Shown here: positions 42,083 through 50,886 of the stretch, in pieces
Layout: each line of letters opens with the position of its first letter
Position numbering within the stretch: position 1 is the first letter of the stretch
Source of the DNA: Mesorhizobium sp. LSHC420B00
GTDB lineage: Bacteria; Pseudomonadota; Alphaproteobacteria; Rhizobiales; Rhizobiaceae
DNA length: 64,000 nucleotides
Assembly (NCBI RefSeq): GCF_000503055.1
Contig: NZ_AYVY01000005.1
Span: 79,228-143,227, forward strand
Reading direction: 5' to 3'
Translations under genes and position numbers: made by a program
Notes under the pieces: generated by a model
Database searches by the model: none
What the model saw: the letters and a program-made list of their open reading frames with translations, nothing else
Told to the model about the DNA's origin: nothing

Positions 42083-43312
42083 GTGGAGACCGGCATTACA
42101 AGGCACGGCTCGCCCGATGCGGCCGAAAGCCGCCTGCACCGCGGCACCAATCAAAGCGGCATGCGGGACCACAATGAGCGGCTGGTGCTGTCGCTGGTGC
42201 GCCAGCACGGCAGCCTGGCCAAATCCGACATCGCACGCATGACTGGCCTCTCGGCGCAGACAGTATCAGTCATCATGCGCGAGCTGGAGGAGGACGATCT
42301 GCTCGTTCGCCAGGCGCCGTTGCGCGGCAAGATTGGCCAGCCCTCGATACCCATGGCGCTCAATCCCGACGGCGCCTATTTCATCGGCCTGAAGATCGGC
42401 CGGCGCAGCGCCGAGCTCGTGCTGATCGATTTCCTCGGCAATGTGCGCTCGATGCTGCAGCATTCGTACCGCTATCCGGCGCCGCGCGAGACGGTGGAAT
42501 TCGTTACGAGCGGCATGAAGAAGATGCGCGGCGAGCTCACTCCTGCGCAGGACAAGCGCATCGCCGGACTTGGCATCGCCATGCCGTTCGAATTGTGGAA
42601 CTGGGCCGATACCGCCGGCGCGCCGCGTGAAATCATGGACGAATGGCGCCATCGCGACATCCGCGCCGACATCCAGGCACAATGCGAATTTCCGGTCTAC
42701 CTGCAAAACGATGCCACCTCGGCCTGCGGCGCCGAGCTCGTGTTCGGCCAGGCGGCGGGTGCGGCACGCGATTTCGTCTATTTCTATATCGGCGCCTTTG
42801 CCGGCGGCGGCATCGTGCTGAACGGCCGGCTGTTTGGCGGCCCAACCGGCAATGCCGGCGCGCTGGGCTCGATGCCGGTGCCTGGGCCGGACGGCAAGCC
42901 GACGCAGTTGATCGACGTGGCGTCGATCGCCATGCTGGAAAAGGCGCTCAACGCGCGCGGCGTCGAAGCCTCGCATCTGTGGACATCACCGGGGGACTGG
43001 GGCGAGATCGGCGCCGAGCTTGACGACTGGATCGCCAGCGCCTCGCACGCGCTCGCCTATGCCATCGTTGCGGCGTCGTCCGTCATCGATTTCGAAGCCG
43101 CGGTGATCGACGGATGGATGCCGCTCGCCGTGCGCAGGCGGCTTGTCGATGCCGTCATCCAGGCCATCGGCAGGATCGACGGCGAAGGCCTGAGGCTGCC
43201 GGCCGTCCGCGAGGGAACAGTCGGCATCCATGCGCGGGCGCTGGGTGGCGCCAGCCTGCCGCTGTCTGAGCGCTTCCTCATCGGCTCGACCACGATTTCC
43301 CGGAGCTTCTGA
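42083..43312 (+). CDS. frcR: ROK-family transcriptional regulator FrcR
   Basis: A 409-residue regulator with an N-terminal winged helix (about 33-75, VLSLVRQHGSLAKSDIARMTGLSAQTVSVIMRELE) and a ROK sugar-kinase-like domain (about 98-400). The ROK glycine-rich stretch DFVYFYIGAFAGGGIVLNGRLFGG is present, but the zinc-binding Cys cluster of kinase-type ROK proteins is not, fitting a regulator. It should bind fructose or a phosphorylated form and control frcBCA through the inverted repeat at 41984-42019. The GTG start has GGAGG seven bases upstream. Confidence 0.88.
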   Translation: METGITRHGSPDAAESRLHRGTNQSGMRDHNERLVLSLVRQHGSLAKSDIARMTGLSAQTVSVIMRELEEDDLLVRQAPLRGKIGQPSIPMALNPDGAYFIGLKIGRRSAELVLIDFLGNVRSMLQHSYRYPAPRETVEFVTSGMKKMRGELTPAQDKRIAGLGIAMPFELWNWADTAGAPREIMDEWRHRDIRADIQAQCEFPVYLQNDATSACGAELVFGQAAGAARDFVYFYIGAFAGGGIVLNGRLFGGPTGNAGALGSMPVPGPDGKPTQLIDVASIAMLEKALNARGVEASHLWTSPGDWGEIGAELDDWIASASHALAYAIVAASSVIDFEAAVIDGWMPLAVRRRLVDAVIQAIGRIDGEGLRLPAVREGTVGIHARALGGASLPLSERFLIGSTTISRSF

Positions 43313-43314
43313 GC

Positions 43315-43761
43315 ATGCTGATCGGTATCCCGGCGCTGCTCGGCCCGGAGCTTCTAGCGATGTTGCGCGCCATGGGCCATGGCGACGAGATCGCGCTGGT
43401 CGACGGCAACTACCCGGCCGAACAGCAGGCACAGCGGCTGATCCGCGCCGACGGTCATCATCTCGTCCCGGTGCTGGATGCCGTATTGAGCGTGTTGCCT
43501 GTCGACGACGCCGTGCCGCAGGCGCTGTTTCGCGCCTCGGCTAAAGGCGATCCCCTGCTCGCCGATCCGGTTCATCATGAGATTGAAGCGATCTGCGCCA
43601 GGCATGCGCCGGGCCGCAAGGTGGTTGCGCTTGCCGGCGCCGACTTCTATGCACGGGTCAAGGCCGCGCACGCGATCGTCGCGACGAGCGAGCCGCGGCT
43701 TTACGCCAACATCATCATTCGCAAGGGCGTGATCTATCCGCCGGAAAGCAAGACTTCATGA
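43315..43761 (+). CDS. RbsD/FucU-family sugar mutarotase
   Basis: A 148-residue protein of the RbsD/FucU family, which interconvert alpha and beta anomers of monosaccharides. Visible: LLGPELLAMLRAMGHGDEIALVDGNYPAEQ (about 8-37), where the histidine of HGDEI is catalytic, and the C-terminal YANIIIRKGVI. It starts three bases after frcR, and its stop overlaps the kinase start as ATGA, so it belongs to the frcR-mutarotase-frcK operon. It probably equilibrates anomers of the imported sugar; fructose or fucose as substrate is inferred. Confidence 0.85.
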   Translation: MLIGIPALLGPELLAMLRAMGHGDEIALVDGNYPAEQQAQRLIRADGHHLVPVLDAVLSVLPVDDAVPQALFRASAKGDPLLADPVHHEIEAICARHAPGRKVVALAGADFYARVKAAHAIVATSEPRLYANIIIRKGVIYPPESKTS

Positions 43762-44681
43762 TCCTCTGCTGCGGCGAAGCCCTGATCGACATGCTGCCGC
43801 GCACCACGACGGAGGGCGAAGCGGCCTTTGCCCCCTATGTCGGCGGTGCCGTCTTCAACTCGGCCATTGCGCTCGGCCGACTCGGCGCGCCGGCCGGCTT
43901 CTTCTCCGGCCTGTCGTCGGATCTGTTCGGCGGGCAGTTCAGGGAGGCGCTGGGGGCCAGCAAGGTCAGTTCCACCTATGCGCACACCTCACCGCGGCCG
44001 ACCACGCTCGCCTTCGTGCGGCTCACCAACGGCCAGGCGACCTATACATTCTATGACGAGAACACCGCCGGGCGCATGCTGACCATCGAGGACCTGCCGG
44101 AGCTCGGCAGCGAGATCGAGGCCATGCTGTTCGGCGCCATCAGCCTGATCTCGGAACCGGCCGGATCGGCCTATGAGGAGTTCATGCGACGTGAGCATGA
44201 GCGCCGCGTGATGATGCTCGACCCCAACATCCGGCCAAACTTCATTCCCGACAAGGCCAGGCATCTCAGGCGCATCCGCAACATGATGGCGATGGCCGAC
44301 ATCGTGAAACTGTCGGACGAGGATTTGAACTGGTTCGACGAAGCCGGCTCGCATGAGGACGTCGTCCGCAACTGGCTGGACCGCGGCCCGAAGCTGATCG
44401 TCGTCACCCACGGCAGCGCGGGCGCGGTTGGTTACAGCAGCCAGCACCGGGTCACGGTCGTGCCGGACAAGGTCGAGGTGGTCGATACGGTCGGCGCCGG
44501 CGACACGTTCAATGCCGGCATCCTTGCCTCCTTGCACGAGCAGGGCCTGCTGTCGAAGACGGCAATCGCCGGCCTGCCGAAAGAAGCCATCCATAAGGCG
44601 CTGACGCTCGGCGCCAAGGCTGCGGCGGTGACGGTCTCGCGGGCCGGCGCCAATCCGCCATGGCGGCATGAACTCGCCTGA
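43758..44681 (+). CDS. frcK: PfkB-family fructokinase FrcK
   Basis: A 307-residue ribokinase-like sugar kinase. The N-terminal GGAVFNSAIALGRLG sugar-binding block (about 30-45) and the C-terminal DTVGAGDTFNAGILASL with the catalytic aspartate (about 245-262) are both intact. It phosphorylates the imported hexose, most likely fructose to fructose-6-phosphate. In S. meliloti frcK lies directly behind frcBCA; here the kinase is on the opposite side, in the regulator operon. Confidence 0.86.
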   Translation: MILCCGEALIDMLPRTTTEGEAAFAPYVGGAVFNSAIALGRLGAPAGFFSGLSSDLFGGQFREALGASKVSSTYAHTSPRPTTLAFVRLTNGQATYTFYDENTAGRMLTIEDLPELGSEIEAMLFGAISLISEPAGSAYEEFMRREHERRVMMLDPNIRPNFIPDKARHLRRIRNMMAMADIVKLSDEDLNWFDEAGSHEDVVRNWLDRGPKLIVVTHGSAGAVGYSSQHRVTVVPDKVEVVDTVGAGDTFNAGILASLHEQGLLSKTAIAGLPKEAIHKALTLGAKAAAVTVSRAGANPPWRHELA

Positions 44682-44851
44682 CCGGCTGGCAACCGCCTCA
44701 CGGACTGCCTGCCGGCGATCACTTTATGTTTCGCCTAACCTGGCGGGCGGGATGCGCAGCCCATATCAAGCATGCCGAAGTCCGGATTTTCCCGCGTTTA
44801 AGAGGGCAGATCGGAAACCAGAGGTAACAGGCTGCGACACTTGAGCAATTC

Positions 44852-44866
44852 AGGGCTTTGCCCTGC
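44852..44866. other. Small hairpin in the gap between frcK and the aminotransferase
   Basis: CAGGGC-ttt-GCCCTG, a perfect 6-bp stem with a 3-base loop, lies 170 bp beyond frcK and about 70 bp before the aminotransferase start. It has no T-run, so it may only attenuate or pause. The rest of the 253-bp gap shows no gene. Confidence 0.35.
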
Positions 44867-44934
44867 GGCTTTCTCGGCCGTGCCAAGTCTGCTACCAGCG
44901 GCCGGTTATCTGGCTAAAACCGTTTGAGGCCGAC

Positions 44935-46077
44935 ATGCAGTTCATCGATCTTGGCGCACAGCGCGAACGCATCCGCGACAGGCTGAAGGCGGCAATCGAC
45001 CGCGTCGTCGACGAAGGTCGTTATATTCTTGGACCGCAGGTCACCGAATTCGAAAACAAGCTCGCCGCCTATATCGGCACCAAGCACGTGGTCGCTTGCG
45101 CCAACGGCACCGACGCGCTGCTGTTGCCGCTGTTTGCCGCCGGCATCGGCCCGGGCGACGCGGTATTCGTGCCGAGCTTCACCTTCGCCGCCACGGCCGA
45201 AGTGGTGGCGCTGACCAAGGCCGAGCCGGTGTTCGTCGATGTCGATGCTGACAGCTACAATATCGACATCGCCAGCCTCGAGGCGGCAATCGCCATGATC
45301 AAGGCGGAGGGGCGGCTGAGGCCGAAGGCAATCATTCCCGTCGACCTGTTCGGCCTCGCCGCCGATTACGAAGCAATCATGGCCATCGCCAATCGCGAAG
45401 GCCTGATGGTCATCGAGGATGCGGCGCAGGCGACCGGCGGCTCGGCTGACGGCAAGATGTGCGGCTCGTTCGGCACCGTCGGCTCGACCAGCTTCTATCC
45501 GGCAAAACCGCTCGGCTGCTACGGCGACGGCGGTGCGATGTTCACCAATGACGATGCGCTGGCCGAACAGCTGCGCTCGTTCGCCTTTCACGGCAAGGGC
45601 GAAACGCAATACGACAATGTCCGCGTCGGCATCAATTCACGGCTCGATACACTGCAGGCGGCGATCCTAATCGAGAAGCTGGCCATCCTCGAGGACGAGA
45701 TGGTGGCGCGGCAAGCGGTCGCTAATCGCTATGCCGAAGGTCTCGGCGATATAGTCAAGACGGCGCGCAATCTGGGCGGCGGCCGCTCGGCCTGGGCGCA
45801 ATACGCCATCGAAACGCCGAAGCGCGACGGGCTCAAGGCACATCTCGGTGAAAAGGGCATTCCGTCGGTCATCTACTATGTGAAACCGCTGCACAGCCAG
45901 ATTGCCTATCGCGATTATCCGCGCACGCCGACCGGCCTTGCCGTTTCGGAAGAGCTGCCGAAGCGCATCCTGTGCCTGCCGATGCATCCCTATCTGAGCG
46001 AGGCCGACCAGGACCGGATCATCGAAACGATCCGTAACTATATCGGCTCGAATTCGGCGCACGTGGCGGCGGCATAA
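44935..46077 (+). CDS. DegT/DnrJ/EryC1/StrS-family sugar aminotransferase
   Basis: A 380-residue PLP enzyme that transfers an amino group to a nucleotide-linked keto-sugar, used in building surface polysaccharides. The PLP aldimine lysine is in FYPAKPLGCYGDGGAM (about 184), PLP-phosphate contacts lie in ANGTDALLLPL (about 57-67), and the DVDADSYNID motif follows. It most resembles the WbpE/WlbC group that makes 3-amino-hexuronic acid sugars, but I cannot assign the exact substrate. It stands alone without other sugar-nucleotide genes nearby; the mannose genes at 13409-17215 are far away. Confidence 0.9.
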   Translation: MQFIDLGAQRERIRDRLKAAIDRVVDEGRYILGPQVTEFENKLAAYIGTKHVVACANGTDALLLPLFAAGIGPGDAVFVPSFTFAATAEVVALTKAEPVFVDVDADSYNIDIASLEAAIAMIKAEGRLRPKAIIPVDLFGLAADYEAIMAIANREGLMVIEDAAQATGGSADGKMCGSFGTVGSTSFYPAKPLGCYGDGGAMFTNDDALAEQLRSFAFHGKGETQYDNVRVGINSRLDTLQAAILIEKLAILEDEMVARQAVANRYAEGLGDIVKTARNLGGGRSAWAQYAIETPKRDGLKAHLGEKGIPSVIYYVKPLHSQIAYRDYPRTPTGLAVSEELPKRILCLPMHPYLSEADQDRIIETIRNYIGSNSAHVAAA

Positions 46078-46094
46078 TTCGAAAGTTGCGGAAC

Positions 46095-46298
46095 ATGGTC
46101 GCGGATTACATCGACGAGTTCATCATGTTCTGCGCCGGGTTGTGGATGGCTGGCATCGGCTTCGGATTTCTCGCGGACCCGTTCCAAGCTCGCCCCGGCC
46201 AGCAAGCATGGTGGACCAACTTTGGAACCCATTTTAAATGGATGGGGCCGCTGTTGATCCTCATCGCGATAGTGCTCGCGTTCGCGGCACCTTCCTAG
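46095..46298 (+). CDS. Small membrane protein of unknown function
   Basis: A 67-residue protein with two hydrophobic segments, about residues 9-27 (FIMFCAGLWMAGIGFGFLA) and about 46-64 (MGPLLILIAIVLAFAA), joined by a polar loop QARPGQQAWWTNFGTHFKW. The ATG at 46095 is preferred over the TTG at 46086. It follows the aminotransferase by 17 bp and could be co-transcribed. I do not recognise the family. Confidence 0.6.
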   Translation: MVADYIDEFIMFCAGLWMAGIGFGFLADPFQARPGQQAWWTNFGTHFKWMGPLLILIAIVLAFAAPS

Positions 46299-46453
46299 AT
46301 GCGCTCGCGCCAGCAACAGGCTCGCCATTGACGGCATCGCTGATCAACAACGGACCGTTCACCTCAAACTGGGCCGTCGGTACCGATTTCGGGATGCTTT
46401 GCTCTGCGCCGAAGCATAGTCTGCACCTGTCTTCCCTCTAGGCTGGCTATTTC

Positions 46454-47473
46454 ATGAAGAAGATTGGTTTCCTCTCGTTCGGGCACTGGACGCCCTCGCC
46501 GCAATCGCAGACGCGGACGGCATCCGATGCGCTTTTGCATTCCGTCGAGCTGGCCGTCGCCGCCGAGGAGCTGGGTGCGGACGGCGCGTATTTCCGCGTG
46601 CATCACTTCGCCCGCCAGCTCGCCTCGCCCTTCCCGCTGCTGGCAGCGGTTGGGGCGAAGACCAGCCGAATCGAGATCGGCACGGCGGTGATCGACATGC
46701 GTTACGAGAACCCGCTCTACATGGCCGAGGACGCCGGCGCCGCCGATCTGATCGCCGGAGGGCGTCTGCAGCTAGGCATCAGCCGCGGCTCGCCGGAGCA
46801 GGTGATCGACGGATGGCGCTACTTCGGCTACGCCCCGCAAGAGGGCGAGAGCGATGCCGACATGGCCCGCAGACACACCGGAGTGCTGCTCGAAGTGTTG
46901 CTGGGCAAAGGCTTTGCCCAGCCCAACCCGCGGCCGATGTTTCCCAACCCGCCTGGCCTGCTTCGCGTCGAGCCACACTCGGAGGGCCTGCGCGAGCGCA
47001 TCTGGTGGGGCGCCGCCACAAACGCCACCGCAGAATGGGCGGCGAAACTTGGGATGAACCTGCAGAGCTCCACGCTCAAATTCGATGAAGGCGGAAAGCC
47101 GTTTCACATCCAGCAAGCCGAACAGATCAAGGCTTTTCGCGAAGCCTGGAAGGCGGCCGGCCACACGCGCGAGCCGCGGGTGTCGGTGAGCCGCAGCATT
47201 TTTGCGCTGGTCGACGATCGCGACCGCGCGTATTTCGGCGGCAACCAGGGCGGAGATCAGTTCGGCTACATCGAGGCAGACAGGCTTGCCGTGTTCGGCC
47301 GCTCCTATGCCGCCGAGCCAGACGTCCTGATCGAGCAGCTAAAGGGCGACGAAGCCATCGCTGAGGCCGATACGCTGCTGCTTACAGTCCCCAACCAGCT
47401 CGGTGTCGACTATAATGTCCATGCCATCGAGGCGATCCTGACCCACGTCGCCCCAGGCTTGGGCTGGCGCTGA
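46454..47473 (+). CDS. Luciferase-like flavin-dependent monooxygenase (LLM class)
   Basis: A 339-residue TIM-barrel oxidoreductase of the bacterial luciferase family. Seen: LGADGAYFRVHHF (about 39-51), the IEIGTAVIDMRYENPLYMAEDAGAADLIAGGRLQLGISRGSP stretch typical of LLM proteins (about 75-115), and GLRERIWWGAATNATAEWAAKLGMN. It is predicted to use reduced FMN or F420 with oxygen to oxidise a small organic substrate; the substrate is unknown. There is no flavin reductase beside it. The ribosome site is weak. It stands alone, converging with the phosphatidyltransferase gene. Confidence 0.86.
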   Translation: MKKIGFLSFGHWTPSPQSQTRTASDALLHSVELAVAAEELGADGAYFRVHHFARQLASPFPLLAAVGAKTSRIEIGTAVIDMRYENPLYMAEDAGAADLIAGGRLQLGISRGSPEQVIDGWRYFGYAPQEGESDADMARRHTGVLLEVLLGKGFAQPNPRPMFPNPPGLLRVEPHSEGLRERIWWGAATNATAEWAAKLGMNLQSSTLKFDEGGKPFHIQQAEQIKAFREAWKAAGHTREPRVSVSRSIFALVDDRDRAYFGGNQGGDQFGYIEADRLAVFGRSYAAEPDVLIEQLKGDEAIAEADTLLLTVPNQLGVDYNVHAIEAILTHVAPGLGWR

Positions 47474-47529
47474 CGCGACTTTGTTGGAAAAGCCACGGCG
47501 GTCAATACGATGCTCGCGTTCTAGCGGTC

Positions 47530-48156
47530 TCACGGCTGCTTCCCGTCGGCTCGTTTCAGCATCGCAAATGCGCGACTGATCCGTTGCAGGGCCGTCGCGT
47601 TGGCCAGCACTGCGTACAACGCGAACCCGCCTGCCAGAATCCAGGGCGAAGCCGCGCCCATGGCAGTCGCGACTCCGTCGGCGGCGAGCAGCACGCAAAT
47701 GAACACCAGACGTTCCATCCGCTCGAAGAAATCCGGCCAACCATGGTTTTCCACAGGGATTTCCAGCGCCGTCCGCGCCTTGGCATAACTGGTGAGAATC
47801 CCGCCGGCGAACGCGAACATTGCGATCGCCCACAGATCGGCGACCCAGCCTATTGCCGCAAAGACGGCCAATTCCTGATAACGGTCGACGATAGCGTCGA
47901 AATAGCCACCGGCCTTGGTGCTCATATTTGTCCGGCGGGCGACCGCACCGTCCAGCGCGTCGAAGCTGAAGGCAAACGCCAGGCACAAGCCAAAGGCAAG
48001 ACTTGAATGGTGATACGCGTAGGCGGCCGAAGACAAAGCCACGAGCACGAGCCCGCTGGCCGTAACCTGGTTCGGCGTCATGCCGATCCCGATCAGCGGA
48101 GAGGCGGCCTGCTCCCATAGCGGGTCGATGCGACTTTTCATGAGACCGGCGATCAT
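47530..48156 (-). CDS. CDP-alcohol phosphatidyltransferase
   Basis: A 208-residue integral membrane enzyme with about six membrane segments. The catalytic motif DxxDGxxAR(x8)GxxxDxxxD is complete at about residues 66-92 (DALDGAVARRTN...GGYFDAIVDR). It joins a CDP-linked lipid to an alcohol in phospholipid synthesis. The divergent neighbour is PgpA, which dephosphorylates phosphatidylglycerol phosphate, so this may be a PgsA-like enzyme; an inositol-phosphate or other head group cannot be excluded. Confidence 0.85.
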   Translation of the reverse strand: MIAGLMKSRIDPLWEQAASPLIGIGMTPNQVTASGLVLVALSSAAYAYHHSSLAFGLCLAFAFSFDALDGAVARRTNMSTKAGGYFDAIVDRYQELAVFAAIGWVADLWAIAMFAFAGGILTSYAKARTALEIPVENHGWPDFFERMERLVFICVLLAADGVATAMGAASPWILAGGFALYAVLANATALQRISRAFAMLKRADGKQP

Positions 48157-48504
48157 GGCGGCTCCTCTGATGATGTCGTTTGACGGAGCTTTACCAGCAA
48201 TTTGCGGGTTTGTTCCACCATCGCCACCGTTTCAGTTGGCCAATGCGGGCCGAGACCGGGCTCAGGAACGTTCTCAACTCGCCGCAAAAGCGATCTCGTT
48301 TGGCGAATGTGGCCGGCGGATTAAGATGCTCGCCAAGCTGACGGCGAAACAGAACTTCCGGTCGCAGCGACAGCTGCCCGACAGCATTTCACGGTTTGGG
48401 CGATGCCTTTTGACGGGTGTGCAAATCGAGCGGCGGTCTGGCGGCAACACCCGAACGATGTGACTATGATTGCTTGCGACCCGTCGGAAGCCGGCCGAAA
48501 CTCG
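48157..48504. other. 348-bp divergent region between the phosphatidyltransferase and pgpA
   Basis: It must carry the promoters for both divergent lipid genes. The pgpA frame stays open back to 48403 (an ATG also at 48466), so part of it may be coding if pgpA starts early. No clear sigma-70 boxes, palindrome or RNA gene is seen. Confidence 0.4.
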
Positions 48505-48978
48505 ATGCATAAATTTCTACCCAAGTTCGCCTACCTGCTCGCGACCTCTGTCGGCGTGGGATTATCTCCAACATGGCCGGGCACGGCCGGCGCAATGGTT
48601 GGAGTGGCTGTTGCCGCGGCTCTGATACCCGCATCACCTTGGCTGACGGTGCTTGCCTATGCGGCCCTGTTCGCCGTCGGCGTATGGGCGTCATCGCATG
48701 TTATCTCCCATACCGGGACGGAGGACCCGCAGATCGTCGTCATCGATGAGACCTTCGGCGCCGCCGTGACACTTTCCATGCTGCCACTCGACCCACTCTG
48801 GTGGGCAACAGGCTTCCTTGCTTTCCGGTTTTTCGACGTCGTCAAGCCTTGGCCCATCCGTATCATGCATGACAAGGTAAGGGGTGGGGCCGGCATCATG
48901 CTGGACGATGCTGCCGCGGCTGTCGTCGCTGGGGCGTTGCTGCTCCTGCTGAACGAGTTGATTGATCATTTGCCGTAA
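48505..48978 (+). CDS. pgpA: Phosphatidylglycerophosphatase A
   Basis: A 157-residue membrane enzyme removing the phosphate of phosphatidylglycerol phosphate, the last step to phosphatidylglycerol. Family motifs seen: ATSVGVGLSPTWPGTAGAMVGV near the N-terminus (GxGxxxxxPGTxGS pattern), VVIDETFGAAVTL (acidic site, about 82-94), AFRFFDVVKPWPIRIMHDK (about 111-129) and LDDAAAAVVAGALLLLL (metal-binding Asp-Asp). The start is uncertain: 48505 (MHKFLPKFAYLL) best matches the family opening, but 48466 is in frame and gives 170 residues; neither has a strong ribosome site. Confidence 0.9.
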   Translation: MHKFLPKFAYLLATSVGVGLSPTWPGTAGAMVGVAVAAALIPASPWLTVLAYAALFAVGVWASSHVISHTGTEDPQIVVIDETFGAAVTLSMLPLDPLWWATGFLAFRFFDVVKPWPIRIMHDKVRGGAGIMLDDAAAAVVAGALLLLLNELIDHLP

Positions 48979-49069
48979 CGGCGACATTCGGCCTCCAATG
49001 CCAAAGGCCAGCACGATGGTCCATGCGAGTTTAGCGACACAAGGGGAGGACCGAAGCGGTTGGCGCGGC

Positions 49070-49092
49070 CCTACTCGGTGACAACGAGTAGG
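49070..49092. terminator. Hairpin between pgpA and the converging monooxygenase
   Basis: CCTACTCG (49070-49077) and CGAGTAGG (49085-49092) form a perfect 8-bp stem with a 7-base loop, placed between two converging genes. There is no T-run, so termination would have to be rho-assisted. The rest of the 214-bp gap shows nothing else. Confidence 0.45.
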
Positions 49093-49192
49093 AAGAGGCA
49101 TGACGAGACGGGCAAACGGCTGAACATCGCCGGCATTCCCGGCGACGACATCGGCAAGGAAGTCGTGCCGGAAGACCGGAGGCATCCGCCGC

Positions 49193-50790
49193 TCACTGAT
49201 GATGTTCGCACGCCTGCGTGCGGAAACCCAAGCCGTCAAGTATTTCGATCAGCATCTGTACAGGATCAGGCACACTGTGCGTTGACCGCCACGCGACAAA
49301 CCCGTCCGGCCTGACCAAGGCGGCACCGCCGCTTTCAACCCCGAGCGCGGAAGGCCACCGATGGTCCAAATCAATCAGACCCCCATTGGCAAAGGCGTGG
49401 CAGGTCAGCGGCATGCGGAGGCGCTGGCTTACGGCGTCAGCGGCCTGACACCATGCGTCGTCGGCGCAGAGGAGAAGAAGGTCGCGATCGCACAAATCGA
49501 GACTCGAAATCCGCTGGCCGGCACGCCCGACCGCGAAATGCGGTAAACGCGTGCCAGGGCGGCCCGACAACTCCGTGGATTTTTGGAATGGGTGATCGTC
49601 CCGCGTGGCTTCCTGAGCCACGACACCTGCAGCGTAGCGTTGGCCAAATACCACGTCGTAATCCTCGACCATCGCGACTGGGGGAGGCAATCGCTTCGAC
49701 GGATCGTCGAACCATTTCTGAAGGCGGGCGAGCGCTTGCGCCAACGTAGCCTCGATGACCGGCCGGCGCTCCATGTCATAGCTATCCAGCAAAGAGGGAC
49801 CGGCATGCCCGCGTGTTACCATCGCAAGCTTCCAGGCAAGGTTATGGGCGTCGTGGATACCTGAATTGCCACCGAAAGCGCCTGTTGGGGGCATCAAATG
49901 TGCCGCATCCCCCACAAGAAACGCGCGGCCTCGGCGGAATTGGCGCGCTGTCATCGCGGCCACTTCCCAGGAGCGCGCATCGACAAGCCTAGTCGTGATA
50001 TCCGACCGGCCCGCACCTCGTATGATCAGTTCCCTGCACCTGGCTTCATCAAAATCCTGGGGTTTCTCGCCCTTTTCGGGAAAGTACTGGAGCGCCAGAA
50101 GCCATCGTCCACCCTCCCTGGGCGTGAAGGTCCCGTTGAGGTCCGTCACGAAGCACGACGTGAAACGCTTGCCGCCGATCGTCGGAGGCATGTCCGTGTC
50201 AAAGACGACATTTATCCAGTGCTGAAGGCCGCCTGCCCCGCTGCGGCTGATCTCCAGCCTCTCTCGCATCGAGCCGTTCGCACCGTCCGCGACGATCAGA
50301 TAGTCGGCCGAGATGGCGTCCTTTGCGCCGGTCGCGATATCGCGAATTTCCGCGCGGACGACATTCTCATCCTGTTCGAAAGCCACCAGTTCCGTGCTGA
50401 AACGTATGTCTGCACCGTTCCGCTCGGCGTAGCGGCGCAGAATCGGTTCCAGGACGTGCTGATCACACGTCGCCGGTTGCGTGGGGCTGAGGGCACTTGC
50501 ATCCGGCCACGCCGGTCCGCCCCATTGAATCTCGGGATCGGTGAGATTCCTGGCGCGCGCAATAGCGCCTGCCTGCTGGTCCCCCGTACGATTTGCACGA
50601 ATCTCCTCCTCGAGGCCGAGGCTTCGAAAGATCTCCATGCTGCGCGGGGAAATGCCGGCAAATTTGTACTGGATTGACGTGTCGGGATGGCGCTCGACGA
50701 GGACGCACGGAATGTCGTTGTGAGCCAAAGGGCGGCCGCCGTCAGACCGTTCAGGCCGCCCCCGACGACGAGAACCGTGGTGTTGGTCAT
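49193..50790 (-). pseudogene. FAD-dependent aromatic/phenol-type monooxygenase with a -1 frameshift near the start
   Basis: The gene starts at 50790 (ribosome site AGGAGA) and encodes MTNTTVLVVGGGLNGLTAAAL, the FAD Rossmann motif GxGxxG. The frame then breaks at the A-run 50727-50729 (plus strand). The continuation LAHNDIPCVLVERHPD is found in the next frame and runs 511 codons to 49193. One more T in the CTTTGG run would restore AAALLLAHNDIP, so a single-base deletion is the simplest reading. The rest is complete: GDAAHLMPPTGAFGGNSGIHDAHNLAWKLA is the second FAD motif. The long part alone lacks the nucleotide site and would be inactive. A sequencing error in the homopolymer, or slippage during expression, cannot be excluded. 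It diverges from a MarR gene, its likely regulator. Confidence 0.75.
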
Positions 50791-50838
50791 CTCGGATCTC
50801 CTCTCATTGCTTTGATCACCAAACATTTTGATTGATCA

Positions 50839-50850
50839 AATCATATGATT
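50839..50850. promoter_or_regulatory. Probable MarR operator
   Basis: The perfect 12-bp palindrome AATCATATGATT lies between the diverging monooxygenase and marR genes, extended to CAAATCATATGATTGG with 14 of 16 matches. A second palindrome, TTGATCAA (50832-50839), abuts it. The pair sits 49 bp from the monooxygenase start and 37 bp before the chosen marR start. Binding by the adjacent MarR protein is inferred. Confidence 0.6.
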
Positions 50851-50886
50851 GGTCCAAATATGTGTCAAGACACGAAAGAGCGTGGA

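Noticed and set aside
44852..44866. Considered as a confident terminator of frcK
   Set aside because: It lacks a T-run and lies 170 bp away; listed only as a weak hairpin.
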